A stretch of 64,000 nt of DNA from Zingiber officinale (GCF_018446385.1 NW_024589868.1:1-64000); one strand, 5' to 3'. Counted from the stretch's first letter, positions 10,701 through 24,956 are shown. Made by a program: numbers and translations. The notes: a model not told the origin generated them from the letters alone.

Positions 10701-13700
10701 GCAGTAACATATTTTTGTTCCTTGATTAATTATCATAAATAAAATAATCACTATGCTGCACTTGAATTATACACTATCGGAAAAGGTTCAAAATTTCATT
10801 TAACTGTCTGATCAAGATGGTATGATATTGGTATCAAATTTTCAATATGTATGATTCACAATAAAAGTCTAGGTTAGATGCCTCAATCTAGTTTGTTCCA
10901 ACTTCATCCCTCTAATCTCCTTATGCTTAACCAATTTTTCTTCAAAAATAGAAAATATATTAATTTCATAGTCAATTGAGTTAATACTGGTAAAAGTTTT
11001 ATATTTCCCTATGCTGTTCTTATTTAGATTATTAGATTCATATAGTTTATAATCATTGTTATGTTTAAAGTCGTGAATCAAGCCAAAATATCTTTGGTTG
11101 AGTACTTTTTTTTAAAAAAGGATCTGAATTAGATTAATGACTTGAACTCAGTTCTACAGGGTTTAAGACAATCTCCGTGAGTTAATTTCATTGCAAGGAA
11201 CACATCCTTTACATAGGAGCAATAATGATTTTTTCTCGGTAGAGATCAGTAATGCTGCCAGATATTTTATGTTTTTTTTATATTTAAAAACTGAGTGAAA
11301 TATTTTGATAGTATAGTGTAGACTATGGTTGGAAGTGTCGAGCCATGCCGATCAAGATGGGCGGAATATGCCACTTAGCCTACTGATTGGCACAAGACCA
11401 AATTCAATATAGGAGTGGGCAGAGATAGAGAGGGAGAGGAGAGACCGAGGGAGAAGAGGAGATGGGAGAAGGAGAGTAGTACTATCAAAGAGAGGGGCAG
11501 CGGTAGGTAGGCGGCCAATGTTGTGGACTTGTGGGTCGCGGGAGAGGAATCAAGGAAAAGCCCATGGAGAGTGAAAGGTGAATGGAATTAAATAATTTTA
11601 ACCTTTTAAAAATACCAGCAAACTAATTGAATATCATTAATCATACTATCTTATGTTTAAACTTGGTTCATTTTAAGCATACAATCTATATATCAACATG
11701 ACATTGACGCACTTAATTCTGCTGAGCTATTTAGCTGAAAAAATAAAACTTGTGTTCTTATCCACTTGACTGGTTATGCAAACAACATGGATATTCTGAA
11801 TATTATAGTTTCCAAACATCTATGTTTGAGGAATTAAGAAGTAAGTTCTGAAGAGAGATTACTTAATCATGTGATTGCTTACTCTCTGCAGTGCCAATAT
11901 CAGTTGTAGCAGCATTTAAGAAGATCAAATCCTTGGTTAGCAACAACTCACAGCTTGCTATGGCACTCCGAACATCATCAAAACTGGTAAGTTTATCTAA
12001 TAAGCTACTTAATGCTCCTTGATTTTTTTGAAAACATTTCAAGTCTCTCTTTATTGGCTTTAGTCATTATATTTGAGTCAAATTACAGGTTGTAAGTGAT
12101 GATGGGAAAAGAGTTAGGCGTCAACAGCTATTTACAGAGTCAGACTTGGAAATGTTGCAGGTGAGCATTTAATCTGGTCTATGGGCATTTTTCTGCTTGA
12201 TCCTTGGTCTTATTCTTTTCACTTTTATCTTTTTTATTCCCCTAGTCTCGCATTGTTGTGGCTGAAAACTTGCCTGAGGACCATTGTTACCAGAATCTTA
12301 TGAAGATTTTCTCATCTGTTGGCTGGTAAATCATCTTGTTATTTTTTTAATACTGTATGGATATGCTATTTAAACAACTTGATCTATGCTATCTAGTGTG
12401 AAGACAATACGTACATGTTATCCACCATCTGCCAATGGAACAGCTCCTGCAAATAATAAATCTACACGACTGGAAATGCTCTTTGGCAACAGAGTATGCA
12501 TTTTCATCTTTTTGTCTTACAATTGCTAGGTTGCATTGTTAAATAAACATGAAGATTTATGTTATACATGACCACCCTGAAAAGTCTTTTCATTTTATCT
12601 GCCAACTACTAATACCATTGATTTAACGGATTGAAGATATGATAATTTACTACCCCATGGAAACGGGCTACATATTTGCCAGGATTATTTTGACTATGGG
12701 GAGCATTTTGACTATGAGGCCCCCAAGGAATGATGATACGATAGGATTGTTAATGGCTTAGGAGCAAAAAGATTTGAGTTTTGAAACTATGGGGAACATT
12801 TTGACTATCTTAAAACCCTGGGGACGTGTACAGCAAACCTATTCAAGGAAACTTCATTATGTTTGTCATGAAGTATATTGTTCTTGACTTGTAGTCCCAT
12901 GCAAAATTCTCTCATTCAGCTAATGTATGCTGTCTGTAATCTTCTGATGACGTTCTCATTTCTTCTTTTTTTTTTGTCAGTTGCATGCATTTGTGGAGTA
13001 CGAGTCTATTGAAGATGCTGAAAAAGCAGTATGCTTGATAATCCAACTGCCTTTTAAACATTTTGCATTTTTTAAGACTTAACCAGGTGACCATTGTTTT
13101 TTGTCATGCAGGTTGCTGAACTCAATGATGAGAAGAATTGGAGAAATGGACTCAGAGTTAAATTGTTTCATAAATTCTTGGTAATCATTGCCATTGATCA
13201 TGTTGCTTTCACTTATTGTAATTCAAAATGTTCTCTTGATCTACAATCGCCATTCTCCACTTCCATATCAAGGGCTAGTTTTAGGTGACATGGAGATTCC
13301 AAGCTGTCTTGCAAATTGTTATTGCAACTCTTATGATAATTTAGGTTATCTATGAAAATATAGTTAGGACTTGTTATGATCATTTAGGCTTATCTTGCAC
13401 TACTATCCCGCACGCTTCCGCTGAAAACTATCTCAGCATTTCTTTTCCTGAGCTGTATTGCATCCATTCACACGATCCAAACTCATGGCCACAACAGGTC
13501 CTCATACTAGGTCCTCTACTAAGTTAAAAAAAAAGTTTTTTTTTTCTGATAAAGTTTCTTATTTATTGATTCAGCAAGTCCCGGTTTTTTTATTATTTCT
13601 TTCTTTTGTTTTACTGGAGTTTATGCTTAGTCAATGCATGGCTTGATTTTCTTGTACAAATGTTTCTAACTGTTATTTATTCGAACTAGATGAAACATGG

Positions 13701-14321
13701 GGCAACTCGAGGAAGAAGGGGACAGGAAGGTGATTTTAACGGAGAGGAGGATGTTTCAACATCAAACCAATCAAATGAAAAGCTGGTTGGTGATGCCTAT
13801 CACTCATCTGATGTGTCACATGATCATGAGGTAAGCATGCTCGATTCATTTGCACAATCAACTTCTACGATCCTATAAATTTTCTGAGCTTTCTTTTGGT
13901 TTTGGTCAATATTGTCTGCAAAGTCCAGTTGACCTTTGAATATATCTTCTTTAATAAACGTGAAGCAATTTTACTAGATATCAGTCATTTTGTAGCTGTT
14001 CAAATATGATATTCTAGGTCTATTTTCCAAACTCTGGTTAAATATGTTGGACAGAATGATGAAAATTTCAATGAAAAAGATGGTGCACTAAGACGAGGGA
14101 GAGGCCGGGGCCGTGGAGGGAGACGAGGGCGCGGCCAACATCAGAACAATAATCGCGGAGGAGGCCATCTGGTTGGCACCCCACCATCTAGTCATTCTAT
14201 CCATTCTGATCGCGAACAACTTGTTGCTAACAAGCAACCTCCTGGTCCTCGGATGCCAGATGGTACCAGGGGATTCACACTGGGCCGAGGGAAACCAGTA
14301 ATCTCAACTAGTACAGTCTAG
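7714..14321 (+). CDS. LARP6: La-related protein 6 (LARP6), PAM2-containing plant type
   Basis: Ten exons with clean GT-AG joins: 7714-8184, 10427-10508, 11892-11986, 12089-12160, about 12248-12325, 12397-12493, 12981-13028, 13112-13180, 13690-13830 and 14055-14321, giving about 473 residues. Residues 55-70 (SASRLNAQAAEFVPRS) form a PAM2 motif, the ligand of the poly(A)-binding protein MLLE domain and a mark of plant LARP6b/c. A La motif follows (about 144-240, with VEYYFSDANL at 158), then an RRM-like domain (about 241-330, SRIVVAENLP). Then come an RG-rich stretch (about 397-412) and a C-terminal LSA motif (GPRMPDGTRGFTLGRGKP). The family binds RNA and acts on mRNA translation, storage or localisation. 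The start is the first ATG of the long first exon; transposon debris lies immediately upstream. Exon phases agree throughout and no defect is seen. Confidence 0.93.
8965..9885. repeat. Diverged tandem duplication within LARP6 intron 1
   Basis: Two direct copies of about 380 bp lie about 535 bp apart (8965-9345 and 9501-9885). They share anchors in the same order: GGAAGAAACTAT, ACAAACTTTCT, ACCAGGTTGT.ACA, CTTAATAT, and a closing TCTGTGTTTG..TTTGCTCTCCT. A third partial match starts near 9402. Intron 1 is about 2.2 kb, and this duplication accounts for much of its length. Confidence 0.65.
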
Positions 14322-15073
14322 AGGCATTTTACGAGTGTTCCTGTTTACTCTTTTTTCTTTTCTTTTTTTTTTTTTTTTTTGCATGGTAAAAGATTCGTAT
14401 CAGCCAATCCACGACTCACAGTGCCACTGTTGGTTTTGGTGCCAACACATCCATCAGTGCGTGTTAGACTTTTATTTTTTGGGGTTTAGCCTGAGTTGTT
14501 GGAGTATCTGTTATGGGTCTTTCCTTTTGATGGTCGCATCTCCAAAGGTTAAAAAAAGAAGTCAATAGTATGTTGGTCCTGTGCTCGAATCAAATCACTA
14601 TATTAGAACTGCTGTTGAACATAATATATATGGTCAATAAGGCAAAAACATTGTCATATTATTTTGAGTTCAAGTTTATATATTGTTTACTTCGCAGCTT
14701 GTGGAATATTATTTTAGGGTTATATGCTTATATCTAGTATTCACAGTTTCACCGATTTGTGCTTCAGAGTTGGAATCTCTCATTTCAGTCGATCTTCATC
14801 TGAGTCTGTTGATTTGTCAACATCAATTTGATTGAAATTTTTATTTATTATAAATGGCTGAGCGCATGGCACACGTACGTGGCTGGCTGTTAATTTTAAA
14901 GATCACCAGTGTCTTTCCCAGCAGTCAAGGTAGTGACGCTTGAGCATACGAATTCATATGCTAACTGCGCTTCCTATTTATATATCACCACCCGCATCAC
15001 CATGAACCTATCACCTACAGTTGTGAATTCAGCGAGAACAATATTAAGCTCGAACGGGAGAGAAGCAAGTGCA
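14322..15073. other. LARP6 3' region and reductase upstream region
   Basis: The interval holds the LARP6 3' UTR (T-rich from 14350) and about 500 bp of AT-rich DNA before the reductase start. An in-frame ATG at 14909 would add 55 residues to the reductase, but they resemble nothing in that family. No other gene is seen. Confidence 0.5.
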
Positions 15074-16438
<1,365 letters not shown>

Positions 16439-16817
16439 TCTTAATTACTGCGTGCGTTTGTTACGAGTGATGTTCGGAACATTCGCTGATCGGATGGTTG
16501 TAGTCTTATACCTGTGGCTTGCTTACAACGAAATCTCAGGGCAACTGTAATGAAAGTTTATGGGAGGTTTTTAAAATAAAAAAAGTTGAATACAATTTTT
16601 TGAAATATTATAGATGTGAAGTTTGAGGTTAATAATTTAAGAGTAGTAGTGTAAATTTAATTTAATTTTTTTTATTGAAATTGATGTAATATGTATGGAG
16701 TCATATAACTATATGTTATGAATTAGATTGATTTTATCCAAAAGCATGAAGCTGGAAAGCTGGGAGATAATGACTTCATTGATTGAACGTGGACTTCACT
16801 CTAATCTGTAAAGCAAA
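16439..16817. other. Reductase 3' flank, AT-rich
   Basis: No gene is seen. A probable 3' UTR is followed by AT-rich DNA up to the start of an LTR relic. Confidence 0.5.
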
Positions 16818-17617
16818 TGATGTCAATGCCAGGCTAGGGAAGGTATCCTCAATGTTGATCCTCCGATGCTTAAGTCAGTTTCTGGAATATGGAGAAAAAC
16901 GGAGCAACAGTAGTAACAGTAGAACTCAAGAATAACGCCTACCTTAGTCGATGAAGAACTCCCTTTATATAGAGCCCTGGAGGACAATGTGCGCGCTTCT
17001 CGAGACATGGGCATGCCCTCCCACATGTCTTATGAAAAGGCCTTCTCAGGAAAGTACGTCTGACACATACCTTAACAAGACGTACATATATTTGATGTGA
17101 TAGTAAAAGCTTCCGTCGTACGATCTACTTGTCGACCATATCTTGTGTCAGTGACACTATCTCACAATTGATATCGAGAGATATTACAGTGGTCTTGTTG
17201 CTTGGGCGAGCGAGGTAGCCGCTCGACTGAGACTCTGTTCTATCCATGGCTGGGTCCCGCTACTTGGCCAAGCGGGGTAGCCGCTTGGCCGGGACTCCTC
17301 CGCTCTGTCGGCCATCATAGTTCTTCTATGCAGTGGCCGTATGGTAAAATATTTTCCCTCGTGTAGATCAGCTATGCGGTCTCTCTCGGCGTCCTGCTGC
17401 TCCGTATTGAGCGTCGGCTGTCCTACGTATCATCCCGAGCCAGAATGGGGTTCGGCTCAGACCCATCTCCTGTCGATCGGGGCCTGACTGGCCGACCGGC
17501 CACTACAATCAATCATCCTCCATTCAGCCCTTTGTCACCCTAGCGTTGGTCACCTTGACTTTGACCTCCACCCTAATAGTTGATCTCGTACCAAGTAAAC
17601 CTTCCTATATGGTCACA
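16818..17617 (-). mobile_element. Gypsy-like LTR relic (minus orientation)
   Basis: On the minus strand it starts TGTGACC (17617), has a TATA-like CTATATAAAGGGAG near 16965-16980, then the U5 phrase GACTTAAGCATCGGAGG and a terminal ..CCTTCCC..TTGACATCA. The body is GC-rich with CCGAGCGGC-type repeats. No internal retroelement sequence adjoins it, so it behaves as a solo LTR. I found no convincing target duplication, and the ends are approximate. Confidence 0.6.
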
Positions 17618-18299
17618 TCATATATCACAAAAAATTTCACCTAGTGCATCTCTAATGCCATTAGAGAGCTAAATGAGATTTTTTTTATCCTAATATATCA
17701 CATCAATAATAATATAAAATATTATTGAAACATAACTATTAGTTGGAGCTCTAACTAAATTTATTTTATTCAATTCATAACATAAGTTACATGATTTTAT
17801 ACCTATTATATTAATTTAGATACAAGAATTTTTACTCAAAATATGAATCTCAAATCTCATCTTTTTAATGATTTAAGACTTTTTATTTAATTTTTAAATG
17901 TGATGTGATATATTAGAATCATTAAAAAAACAAATCATTTAGAGAACTGCAACTATTGAGATGTCCTAAGCTATGGACCTTGTGATAGGCGTTGAATAAA
18001 AGTTCCAAGTTATTTGCAAATGACAAAGTGTATTTATTACATGCAAAGTTTTTGTTCCGGAGCGCGCAGTTTCTAACCAAACAGAGTCCTCATCTAGATC
18101 AATTCTGTTATTTTGTTTCAAGCACTCAAATTTCACATTTTCTTTTCTAAAATAATTAAGCACGATATGAAGTATGAGGAGGAGGAACAAATTAAAGATC
18201 CATCCTCAAGAACATGACCATAGAGACCACCAAATTAATCGCAGGCCAAGAAGAATTAATTAGCACTTAATTCAGCAAAAAAAAAAAAACTTAAAATAA
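17618..18299. other. AT-rich intergenic DNA
   Basis: No coding potential or recognisable repeat was found. The last part (about 18200-18299) is probably the 3' UTR of the minus-strand gene at 18300-18707. Confidence 0.5.
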
Positions 18300-18707
18300 T
18301 CAATCTTCTCCCGCCATTGCCATTCTACAGAGAGGACTAGGCCCGAGCTTCTTCCTCTTCATGGCGTTCCTCTTCCTCATAAATTCCATCTGGTTCCTCC
18401 TCTTCAGCTGCATCATTGCTTCCTCCTCCACCACAAACCTCCTCATCAACGTATCATCTGTCAGCGACTTGCCCCTGAAAACTCTCCTCATTTCCACTGA
18501 ATTCGCCGTGCCGACGACCCGAGGCAACGGCGGCGCAAAGGCTTTCGAGCTCGGATAGCTGAAGCTCCTTCTCGGGGGGACATCGGTGCGAAACACCTCA
18601 TTGTAGGATGAGATCGGAGCGCAAAAACACACTCGAGTGAAGGAAGACGCGACCTTCAAAGAGGAGCATTTCCTCAACTTTGACTTGCCGGTGTTTGCTG
18701 AATCCAT
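18300..18707 (-). CDS. Small conserved plant protein of unknown function (135 aa)
   Basis: The chosen start gives [10 protein letters not shown] and 135 residues. The frame stays open for 48 codons further upstream, with another ATG at 18764. A block at residues 14-55 ([19 protein letters not shown], then [20 protein letters not shown]) and a basic C-terminal block at 75-130 ([19 protein letters not shown], then [15 protein letters not shown], then [13 protein letters not shown]) recall an uncharacterised plant-specific family, which I know only from memory. The C-terminal block looks helical and very basic, possibly nuclear. No catalytic motif or signal peptide is seen. A second minus-strand ORF upstream (18869-19117) might be 5' UTR. 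The visible GT-AG join between the two leads into a different frame, so I do not include it. Confidence 0.7.
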   Translation of the reverse strand: MDSANTGKSKLRKCSSLKVASSFTRVCFCAPISSYNEVFRTDVPPRRSFSYPSSKAFAPPLPRVVGTANSVEMRRVFRGKSLTDDTLMRRFVVEEEAMMQLKRRNQMEFMRKRNAMKRKKLGPSPLCRMAMAGED

Positions 18708-19550
18708 TCTGCTTTCTACTGCCGGAGACTTTCTCACACTCTTCCATAGAATCACAACCTCCATCAACCTTTGGTACCATGGCTTTCTGGAAAGATTGAT
18801 CGAGTAAAACGTAAAATTATTACTAAGAAAGTATATTACATTGATTGACAAAGAAAAAGAATTACAAGTTACTTGGGATCGACCTTTCTTGAACTGTCTG
18901 TGGATTCTTTTGATCTTGCATTAAGAGGGAAGGAATGCTCGACAGAAATGGAGGGGAGGGTGATGGAGCTCATCTGTGGATTCAAGTCGCAAGGATTGAG
19001 CTGTTCATTGTTAAGAGATTCTGAGCACAGAGTGCTCCTTTTCCTCTGCTTTCTTTTGTTTATTGTGCGACACTTTTGCTTTGGCATGATTTCGCAGAAT
19101 GAGAGGTTAACAAACAATTGGAAATATGAAATCGAGGAGGAAAAGTTCTTGTCTCGCTTTTGCTAGAAACCATGAGGACCTTCGAAGATTGAAGAAGTAA
19201 TTTATCCACTTGGTGTTATGCGGCAATGCTGATGTGGGTCTTGCATGCTTAGGTGTTGTTGCTGTAACTACAAACACTAATTATAAGTTAATCCTATTCT
19301 AATTCCTTTTTGTAGGATACACTTAGGATGATGATCTGTAGGTTACGTTGTAACTAATACAGATCAACAAGGGAAGACATGATACAAAGAAATTTTTTGC
19401 CATTCATAAAGAAGAATGAAAGAATAATAGGTAGAAATATTTTGTTTTAATAATGATCCGGTCCGAAAACGGAGAAGACATAAAATTGAGGATGTGGTTT
19501 GAAAGGTGATGAAGTGAAGACTCCACGTAAGCCTGCAACACATAGTCGTT
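18708..19550. other. Upstream region of the small gene, no other gene seen
   Basis: It contains the minus-strand ORF 18869-19117 (82 codons, basic, no recognised family) that may be transcribed as leader sequence of the gene at 18300-18707. The rest is unremarkable AT-rich DNA. Confidence 0.4.
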
Positions 19551-19552
19551 AG

Positions 19553-20349
19553 TGTTGGACCGGGAAGGAGTTTTCGACGTTGGCCTTCCGACACTCAAGT
19601 TAGTCTCCGGCGAGTAGAAAAATGGATAACTATAGATAAAGCGTGTAGAAAACGAAGTTGGCATACCTCCGCTTGTAGATGAAAACCTCCTTTTATAGTA
19701 TCACCGTAGTGTTCGTGCACACATCTCAAAGTGTAGACACGTTTTCCTAGGCGTCATAGGAAAAGATAAGTCAAAAATTGTCTTTTATACCATTCATTAA
19801 GTAGCCATGCAACTTCTTGATGTGACAACTTAGAAGCTTCTAAAATATGATTTACTTGCTGGACATACTCTACTGTCAGCGGCACAAACTTCCAAAAGGA
19901 TATGATGAGATAGTTAGTAGGTCTACAAGCGAGGTCGATCGGCCGCTGCTCGACCGATCGGTCTTTGCTCAACCGATTGGTTGTTGCTCGGCCGGGTAGT
20001 CCCCATCCAGACGTAATGCACAATACTATTGTCCTTCTTTTCAGTTCGGTTGTACTGTTATCGAAGGGTTGTCCTTTGCCCGATCGGACATGCCTCCCGC
20101 TTGAGGGTAACGGTCCGAGGGAGTTGTTGCTTGACTATCAGCCTTAATAGTGGGTTTTCCCAGAGCGACCGTTTTGGCACGACTAGAGCCGACTAAGTTG
20201 TCACACCCGGCTGAACAGACGAGACCACCACTTTACTTAATTGGTTTGCTTTATGAGTCTGGACCTTTGACTGTTTTGACTTTGATCTCCATGTCTGTTA
20301 TTTTTCTTCTACTTATATCTACTGGTAGGTCGCCTTCAGCGCCGCATCA
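19553..20349 (-). mobile_element. Gypsy-like LTR relic (minus orientation)
   Basis: On the minus strand it begins TGATGCGGCG (20349) and runs through GC-rich CCGATCGGTCGAGC-type motifs and a TATA-like ACTATAAAAGGAGG (about 19690-19703). It then has the U5 phrase TAACTTGAGTGTCGGAAGG and CCTTCCCGGTCCAACA at the end. Layout and U5 phrase match the other LTR relics here, although the sequence is well diverged. No internal sequence adjoins it. Confidence 0.6.
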
Positions 20350-20478
20350 AATAATAATAAAAAAAAATCAAAGATAGCATGGTCTTAATCTTAGATAAAA
20401 AAAATTGATTCTCTCACTATACATAATGACAAGCATAGATGAGTAAAGCATTGACAATTTGATAAAGAATTGGATCAT

Positions 20479-20685
20479 ATAGCAAAAGGCAATTCGCTCG
20501 CCCCCAGCGCCTCTGTCAACCCATCCTTAGGCCAACACGGAGGAGGTAAATCACAGGTGGCTACTAGCGATTAGTGCAAATGGCCAAGACATGGGAGAGG
20601 TTATGCTCGGTCACGCCGAGTTTCGATCCCAAGACCTCATGTGACAACACCCCATGTCTTAACTATCGCACCGCCTCAAGGGGAC
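20479..20685 (-). mobile_element. tRNA-derived SINE with perfect 17-bp target duplication
   Basis: The 207-bp insert is flanked by exact copies of ATAAAGAATTGGATCAT at 20462-20478 and 20686-20702. On the minus strand the 5' part has an A-box-like GGTGCGATAGTTAAGA and a B-box-like GGATCGAAACTC, the internal RNA polymerase III promoter of tRNA-derived SINEs. The exact long duplication points to a fairly recent LINE-mobilised insertion. Confidence 0.85.
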
Positions 20686-20702
20686 ATAAAGAATTGGATC
20701 AT

Positions 20703-23367
20703 GAGTCATAATTTGGATCATGAGTCATAATTATGTGGTGAAGCCTAAGAAGGGCTAAAAGCAATTAGAGTCAGTAGGGATGGAGAAGGCATGATCATTA
20801 AGGGGGTTGTTTTCTTCATGGTGCAAGTGATTGTGCTCATTGCATATATGGATTCCAGTAGCATGATTGAAATGAAAGCAACTATTAGATCTCTGATTTA
20901 GATTAGGTGGCAAAAGAATATGACAGGGAGGATGCAGCTTGTACTCAGCAATTATTGATGAAGGAAAATCTAGTTTTTGAAATCTGATGTTTCATGATTA
21001 TTCTCAGATTGATGATGAACAAAACCTTTACAGAGAGGTGAATGCATCAGGTTGGATTAGTGGCTTAAAGATGTGAGATCTGATCTCAACAGATGACCAA
21101 CTCTCAAATGCTTGCTTGAGCTCAATCATTTTTTATTTTTTAAAGAAATCGAAAGAATCATGATATCATTCATTTGTCTGGGTGTTTTTATTGATTAAAA
21201 TGTTGTTTAATGTCATCCTTTTCACATGATTTGAGTAGAAATAAAATGAAGGAATTGAATGGAATAAAATACTTCATCTCTCTGCATTCCTCCAAGTAAG
21301 CAACAGAATTTTTTTCCTTTCCTTTATTTTCTCTCCTATTTCCATCTACCAAAACACAATATTAGTTTCGAGAGTGGTTAGACGGCCTGATCTATAGTGG
21401 GACGGGCCAGGCCGACCATTATTTTGACGGATTAAGAAATCTTCAATCCAATCCAAGGTCGATTGTGGATTAGACGGGTCATGAGCCCGCTAAAAATTAA
21501 AAAAATATAGAAAAAATTATAAATTTTAAATTTGGATTACGGATTAAATGGGTCAAGTCTAAGTGCCCATTGAATTTTCCATTTGAATTTTAAATTTTGA
21601 AAAAAAAAATATTTCTCAATTGGACAAAGCCAAACTTGTCATGGGCCAACCAACGTAGGTCACGAGCCCAGACGGATTGGTCTACTTAGATCTATCTTTA
21701 AATAAATTTATAAAATTTAATTTAATTTAATTTACTTAATTATTCAGTAGGACGGATTAATCCAACGGATCTCAGTTATCTCAAATTCGATTTTTGCATA
21801 ACATTTTTTAATTAAATAACACTAAGTTAATGGTACTCACTAGTTTTTTTTTAATATATTATCTTCTGTCATTATTGCAGCTACTTTCTTTCTCTTCTTA
21901 AACGACGTTTTTAGACTTGAGATGGGGGTTATAGGTTATATTCGGTAATAAATTATAGATCTTTGTATCAAAAGTTATGATTTTTTAAAGTTCTAGACTC
22001 ATTTGGGCTGCAACCATGTATAAGATGGAAGATGATCGTGCCAAGAAAAATCGACTGACCGTGTTCTTGTTGGTAGGCTTGGTCGCTCCTTGTCAAGGCA
22101 CGCAATGGAGCACGAGCGTGTCAAGCTAGCTGTATTCCTGGATCCCCTTGCATCATTAATTGTTCATATTTTATTGTGCCCAAAAGGTTATTCATATATC
22201 TTCATAATGACATGATATTATCCACTTTAGGATTAAATTCTCGTGACTTTACTCTTACGCTCTATCCAAAATGTATCATACCAATAGAAATATTATGTAT
22301 TCTTTTAAACCTATCTTTTTTAAATGCCTCCCATATGAGACTTTTGATTGAATTCTAACATATTTTATACCTTTGGATGGCAAACTTTTGCAACTCTACT
22401 AATGACTTTGGTGCATTGGTCCCTCAGTGAAATGATATCCAAGGCATAGGTTAAGAGGATGAAAAAGTGTGATGATAATGGATATAATAAAATCAGGAAC
22501 CAACTTTGTTGCTCATAATGGCTGTTCTCATTATCCATCAAGAAGGGAAGCCCTGACGAAGAACATGCTCTGGTGCACTTTAAGACATATGAGTGAAGGT
22601 CTTTCATAGTATATTTCTACCATAGCAACCTCTGCCTCTTTTTCTTTCATAGTATATTTTACTTGCATGAGTCAAGTTCTTCATCGATTCATCTCCCTTT
22701 GCATTTGGTAGGAAATGATAACCTACGTTCAATCATTCAATAAAGCGAGTCTGCAACAAAATCATCTTTGCTTTTGCAGAGATTGCATTACTTTTGATCG
22801 CTACCAGTCATCATATGTACTACAGGTTTATCATCACCAGTGTTCTAAAAAACTCACCGAGCTTTTCCCCTTTCTTTGAGCAGAACTGAAACAGCTAGCG
22901 CCTAGCTTTTGCCCACAGTACTTTGAAGGCAATTTCTCCAGCACGATCTTTATTTTTTCCTCGACAAACTTCTAATGATTAGAAAATTAGTGTTGGCCTT
23001 GTCATTTTGTGAAACCTCATCGGTGGAATAACTAAGGAGCGAGATACTTGTTTGGGCGTTTGCCTGTTTAGTCTTTTAGTTATTGCCCCTGATGCCTCGC
23101 TTGTTGCTTTCTGTTCATCTTTTTCTCAGCTTCATTTAATATTCCAAATTGTTTAAATTAAAACTCCGTTTCTCTGAAGATAATTAATTAATGTGGAGAT
23201 TCTTTAATTTGGGGTTTGACTCCGTTATGATCTTCTAATTCTTCCTCTAATGGCTGGTCTGTTCCTATACATTTGTCTGTGGTTCACCAACTTTAGGACA
23301 AAATGAAGTTTTCTCTTAGATAGATTGATGCAGTGATAAGAAGAGGTCCTACCTCGTAGAGGGTAGT
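20703..23367. other. Long intergenic stretch with degenerate repeats
   Basis: No gene is recognised. About 21370-21800 has repeated GACGG(A/G)TTA and GACGGGCC motifs and reads as an old repeat. About 22175-22350 resembles a plant repeat with a CCCAAAAGG..CTCCCATATGAGACTTTTG layout. The 22600-23200 section has short open frames on both strands, none of which matches a family I know. Confidence 0.4.
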
Positions 23368-24108
23368 TGTCATGGTAAAAGTTAAAGTTAAGACTGTCAA
23401 TGCTCAATTATTATCTGCCGATCGAACGGTAATGCCCCGACCGAGAAGAAAGATACCCGATCCAACCCCACCTCTGACTCAGGCATGCGCCGAACAGTCG
23501 ACGATGAATAAGGGAGTAGACGCTAGAGACGATGTGTATAAGCTGGGCTGAGCGGTTACCCTGTTCGGTCAGGCGGTAGGACTCGACATTGGTACATTGG
23601 ATCTTCGACCGAGCGGACGTGACACAGGCACAGTGAAGCCTCAGTCGAGTGGACGTGACGCAAGTACAGTGATGTTCCGGCCAACCGGACATGACACAAG
23701 CACAGTGGAGTTTTGGCAGCAGCATACTCTGTTATCTACCGACATCCTTTTAGGAGTTAGTGATGCTGACACCGGGTATGGACAACCTGAAGATCGTATG
23801 ACAGAAACTTTCACTATTACCTCAGAGATATGCTCGGCTTGTTAAAGTACTGTGTCAGAGACACTTTACTAACAAGTCTTTTCAAGGAAAACTTGGAGAA
23901 ACGTGCTCGCCTTCGAGAATGTGCACGTTCGTTATATGAGCTCTATATAAAGGGTGGTTCAAATATCGATGAAGATAGGTAATACGTGATATACACTGTT
24001 CTCGTTACTGTTCATTCTTATTGCTCCGCCTTCTACTTCATCATCGGTGACTGACTTGAATGTCAGAAGGTTAAAGCTGGAGATCCCTTTCCTGGATCGA
24101 CACTGACA
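23368..24108 (+). mobile_element. Gypsy-like LTR relic (plus orientation)
   Basis: It starts TGTCATGGTAAAAGTTAAAG and ends CACTGACA. It shares an ordered set of phrases with the LTR at 62303-63393: ATGCCCCGACC, GAGATATGCTCGGC(T/C)TGTTAA, ACACTTTAC..ATAAGTCTTTTCA-like, GAGCTCTATATAAAGGG, and a U5 GACTTGAATGTCAGAAGG. A minisatellite with a period of about 42 bp (CGTGACACAAGCACAGTG-like) lies at 23600-23715. No internal part adjoins it. Confidence 0.7.
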
Positions 24109-24201
24109 TAATTAATCTATATTACAGATCAGAATAAAATCTACATGCGATCAACAGGAATATCATATCCCTAATTTTCTATCTCATAGGCTTAAGACAG
24201 G

Positions 24202-24292
<91 letters not shown>

Positions 24293-24956
24293 CACAGCAT
24301 TTTAATTATACGGAGACAAATGGCAAAGATTTGATAGTGCGATGCAGCACTTAATTATTTCTAAGGATGTTTTTTAGTAGCCAGCCGATTGAAGTTGACA
24401 TTGGATTGGCATCACGCTCGACTCTGACCTTCATCAGAGTTCGAATTACCAACTACACTACGCTATAGTGTAGTGTATTAAATTACCTTACGTATACGAA
24501 ATAATAATGTAATTAAATATTAAGCAAAGAAATATAGTTTTAAACGATGAGACTTGAACTCGATCGATTTGCCTCTTAATTATCCGAAGGCAACAATTTG
24601 ACTGTAAATGCGCTCAGCGAGGCGGCGCACTCCTAGGCGTTGGATTCCTTGAAATTGTTGGATGCTGTGCCGGTCGGTCGTCGGAGACGGCAGCCGGCAG
24701 CCGGCGCTCGGAGAAGGCTGCGCTGATTCGGCACGCGGCAAAGGAAAAGGAAATCGACAACACATCACCTGGAGAGATCAGCTCGGATTCTGTAGTATTT
24801 ATTACATATATTCCTTCTCAAAGTTTAACGAAACAGATTAAGATGACAGAAGACGCCTTTACGTCTATTTATTACTCACCTTCTCCGGCCCCGATGGCAT
24901 AAACATAAATGGCATGACGCCGAGAGACCAGATCGACTGAAACTTAATTAATTAAC
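24109..24956. other. GRAS gene upstream region with long TA microsatellite
   Basis: A pure TA dinucleotide run of about 80 bp covers 24209-24291. The rest (24300-24956) is the presumed promoter and 5' UTR of the SHR-type gene. It includes a GC-rich island at 24600-24740 and a GATCAGCTCGG stretch at 24776. No other gene is seen. Confidence 0.55.

Noticed and set aside
12650-12840. Inverted-looking motif GGGGA(A/G)CATTTTGACTAT in a LARP6 intron
   Set aside because: The copies are direct and short, with no ends or target duplication, so they are not supported as an element.
14909-15073. Upstream in-frame ATG of the reductase
   Set aside because: The extra 55 residues show no family similarity, while the start at 15074 gives the usual N-terminus.
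18869-19117. First exon of the small minus-strand gene
   Set aside because: The obvious GT-AG join to 18780 leads into a frame that stops early and not into the conserved frame. It is kept only as possible leader sequence.
24209-24291. Long TA run as a functional element
   Set aside because: A simple microsatellite; only length polymorphism is likely.
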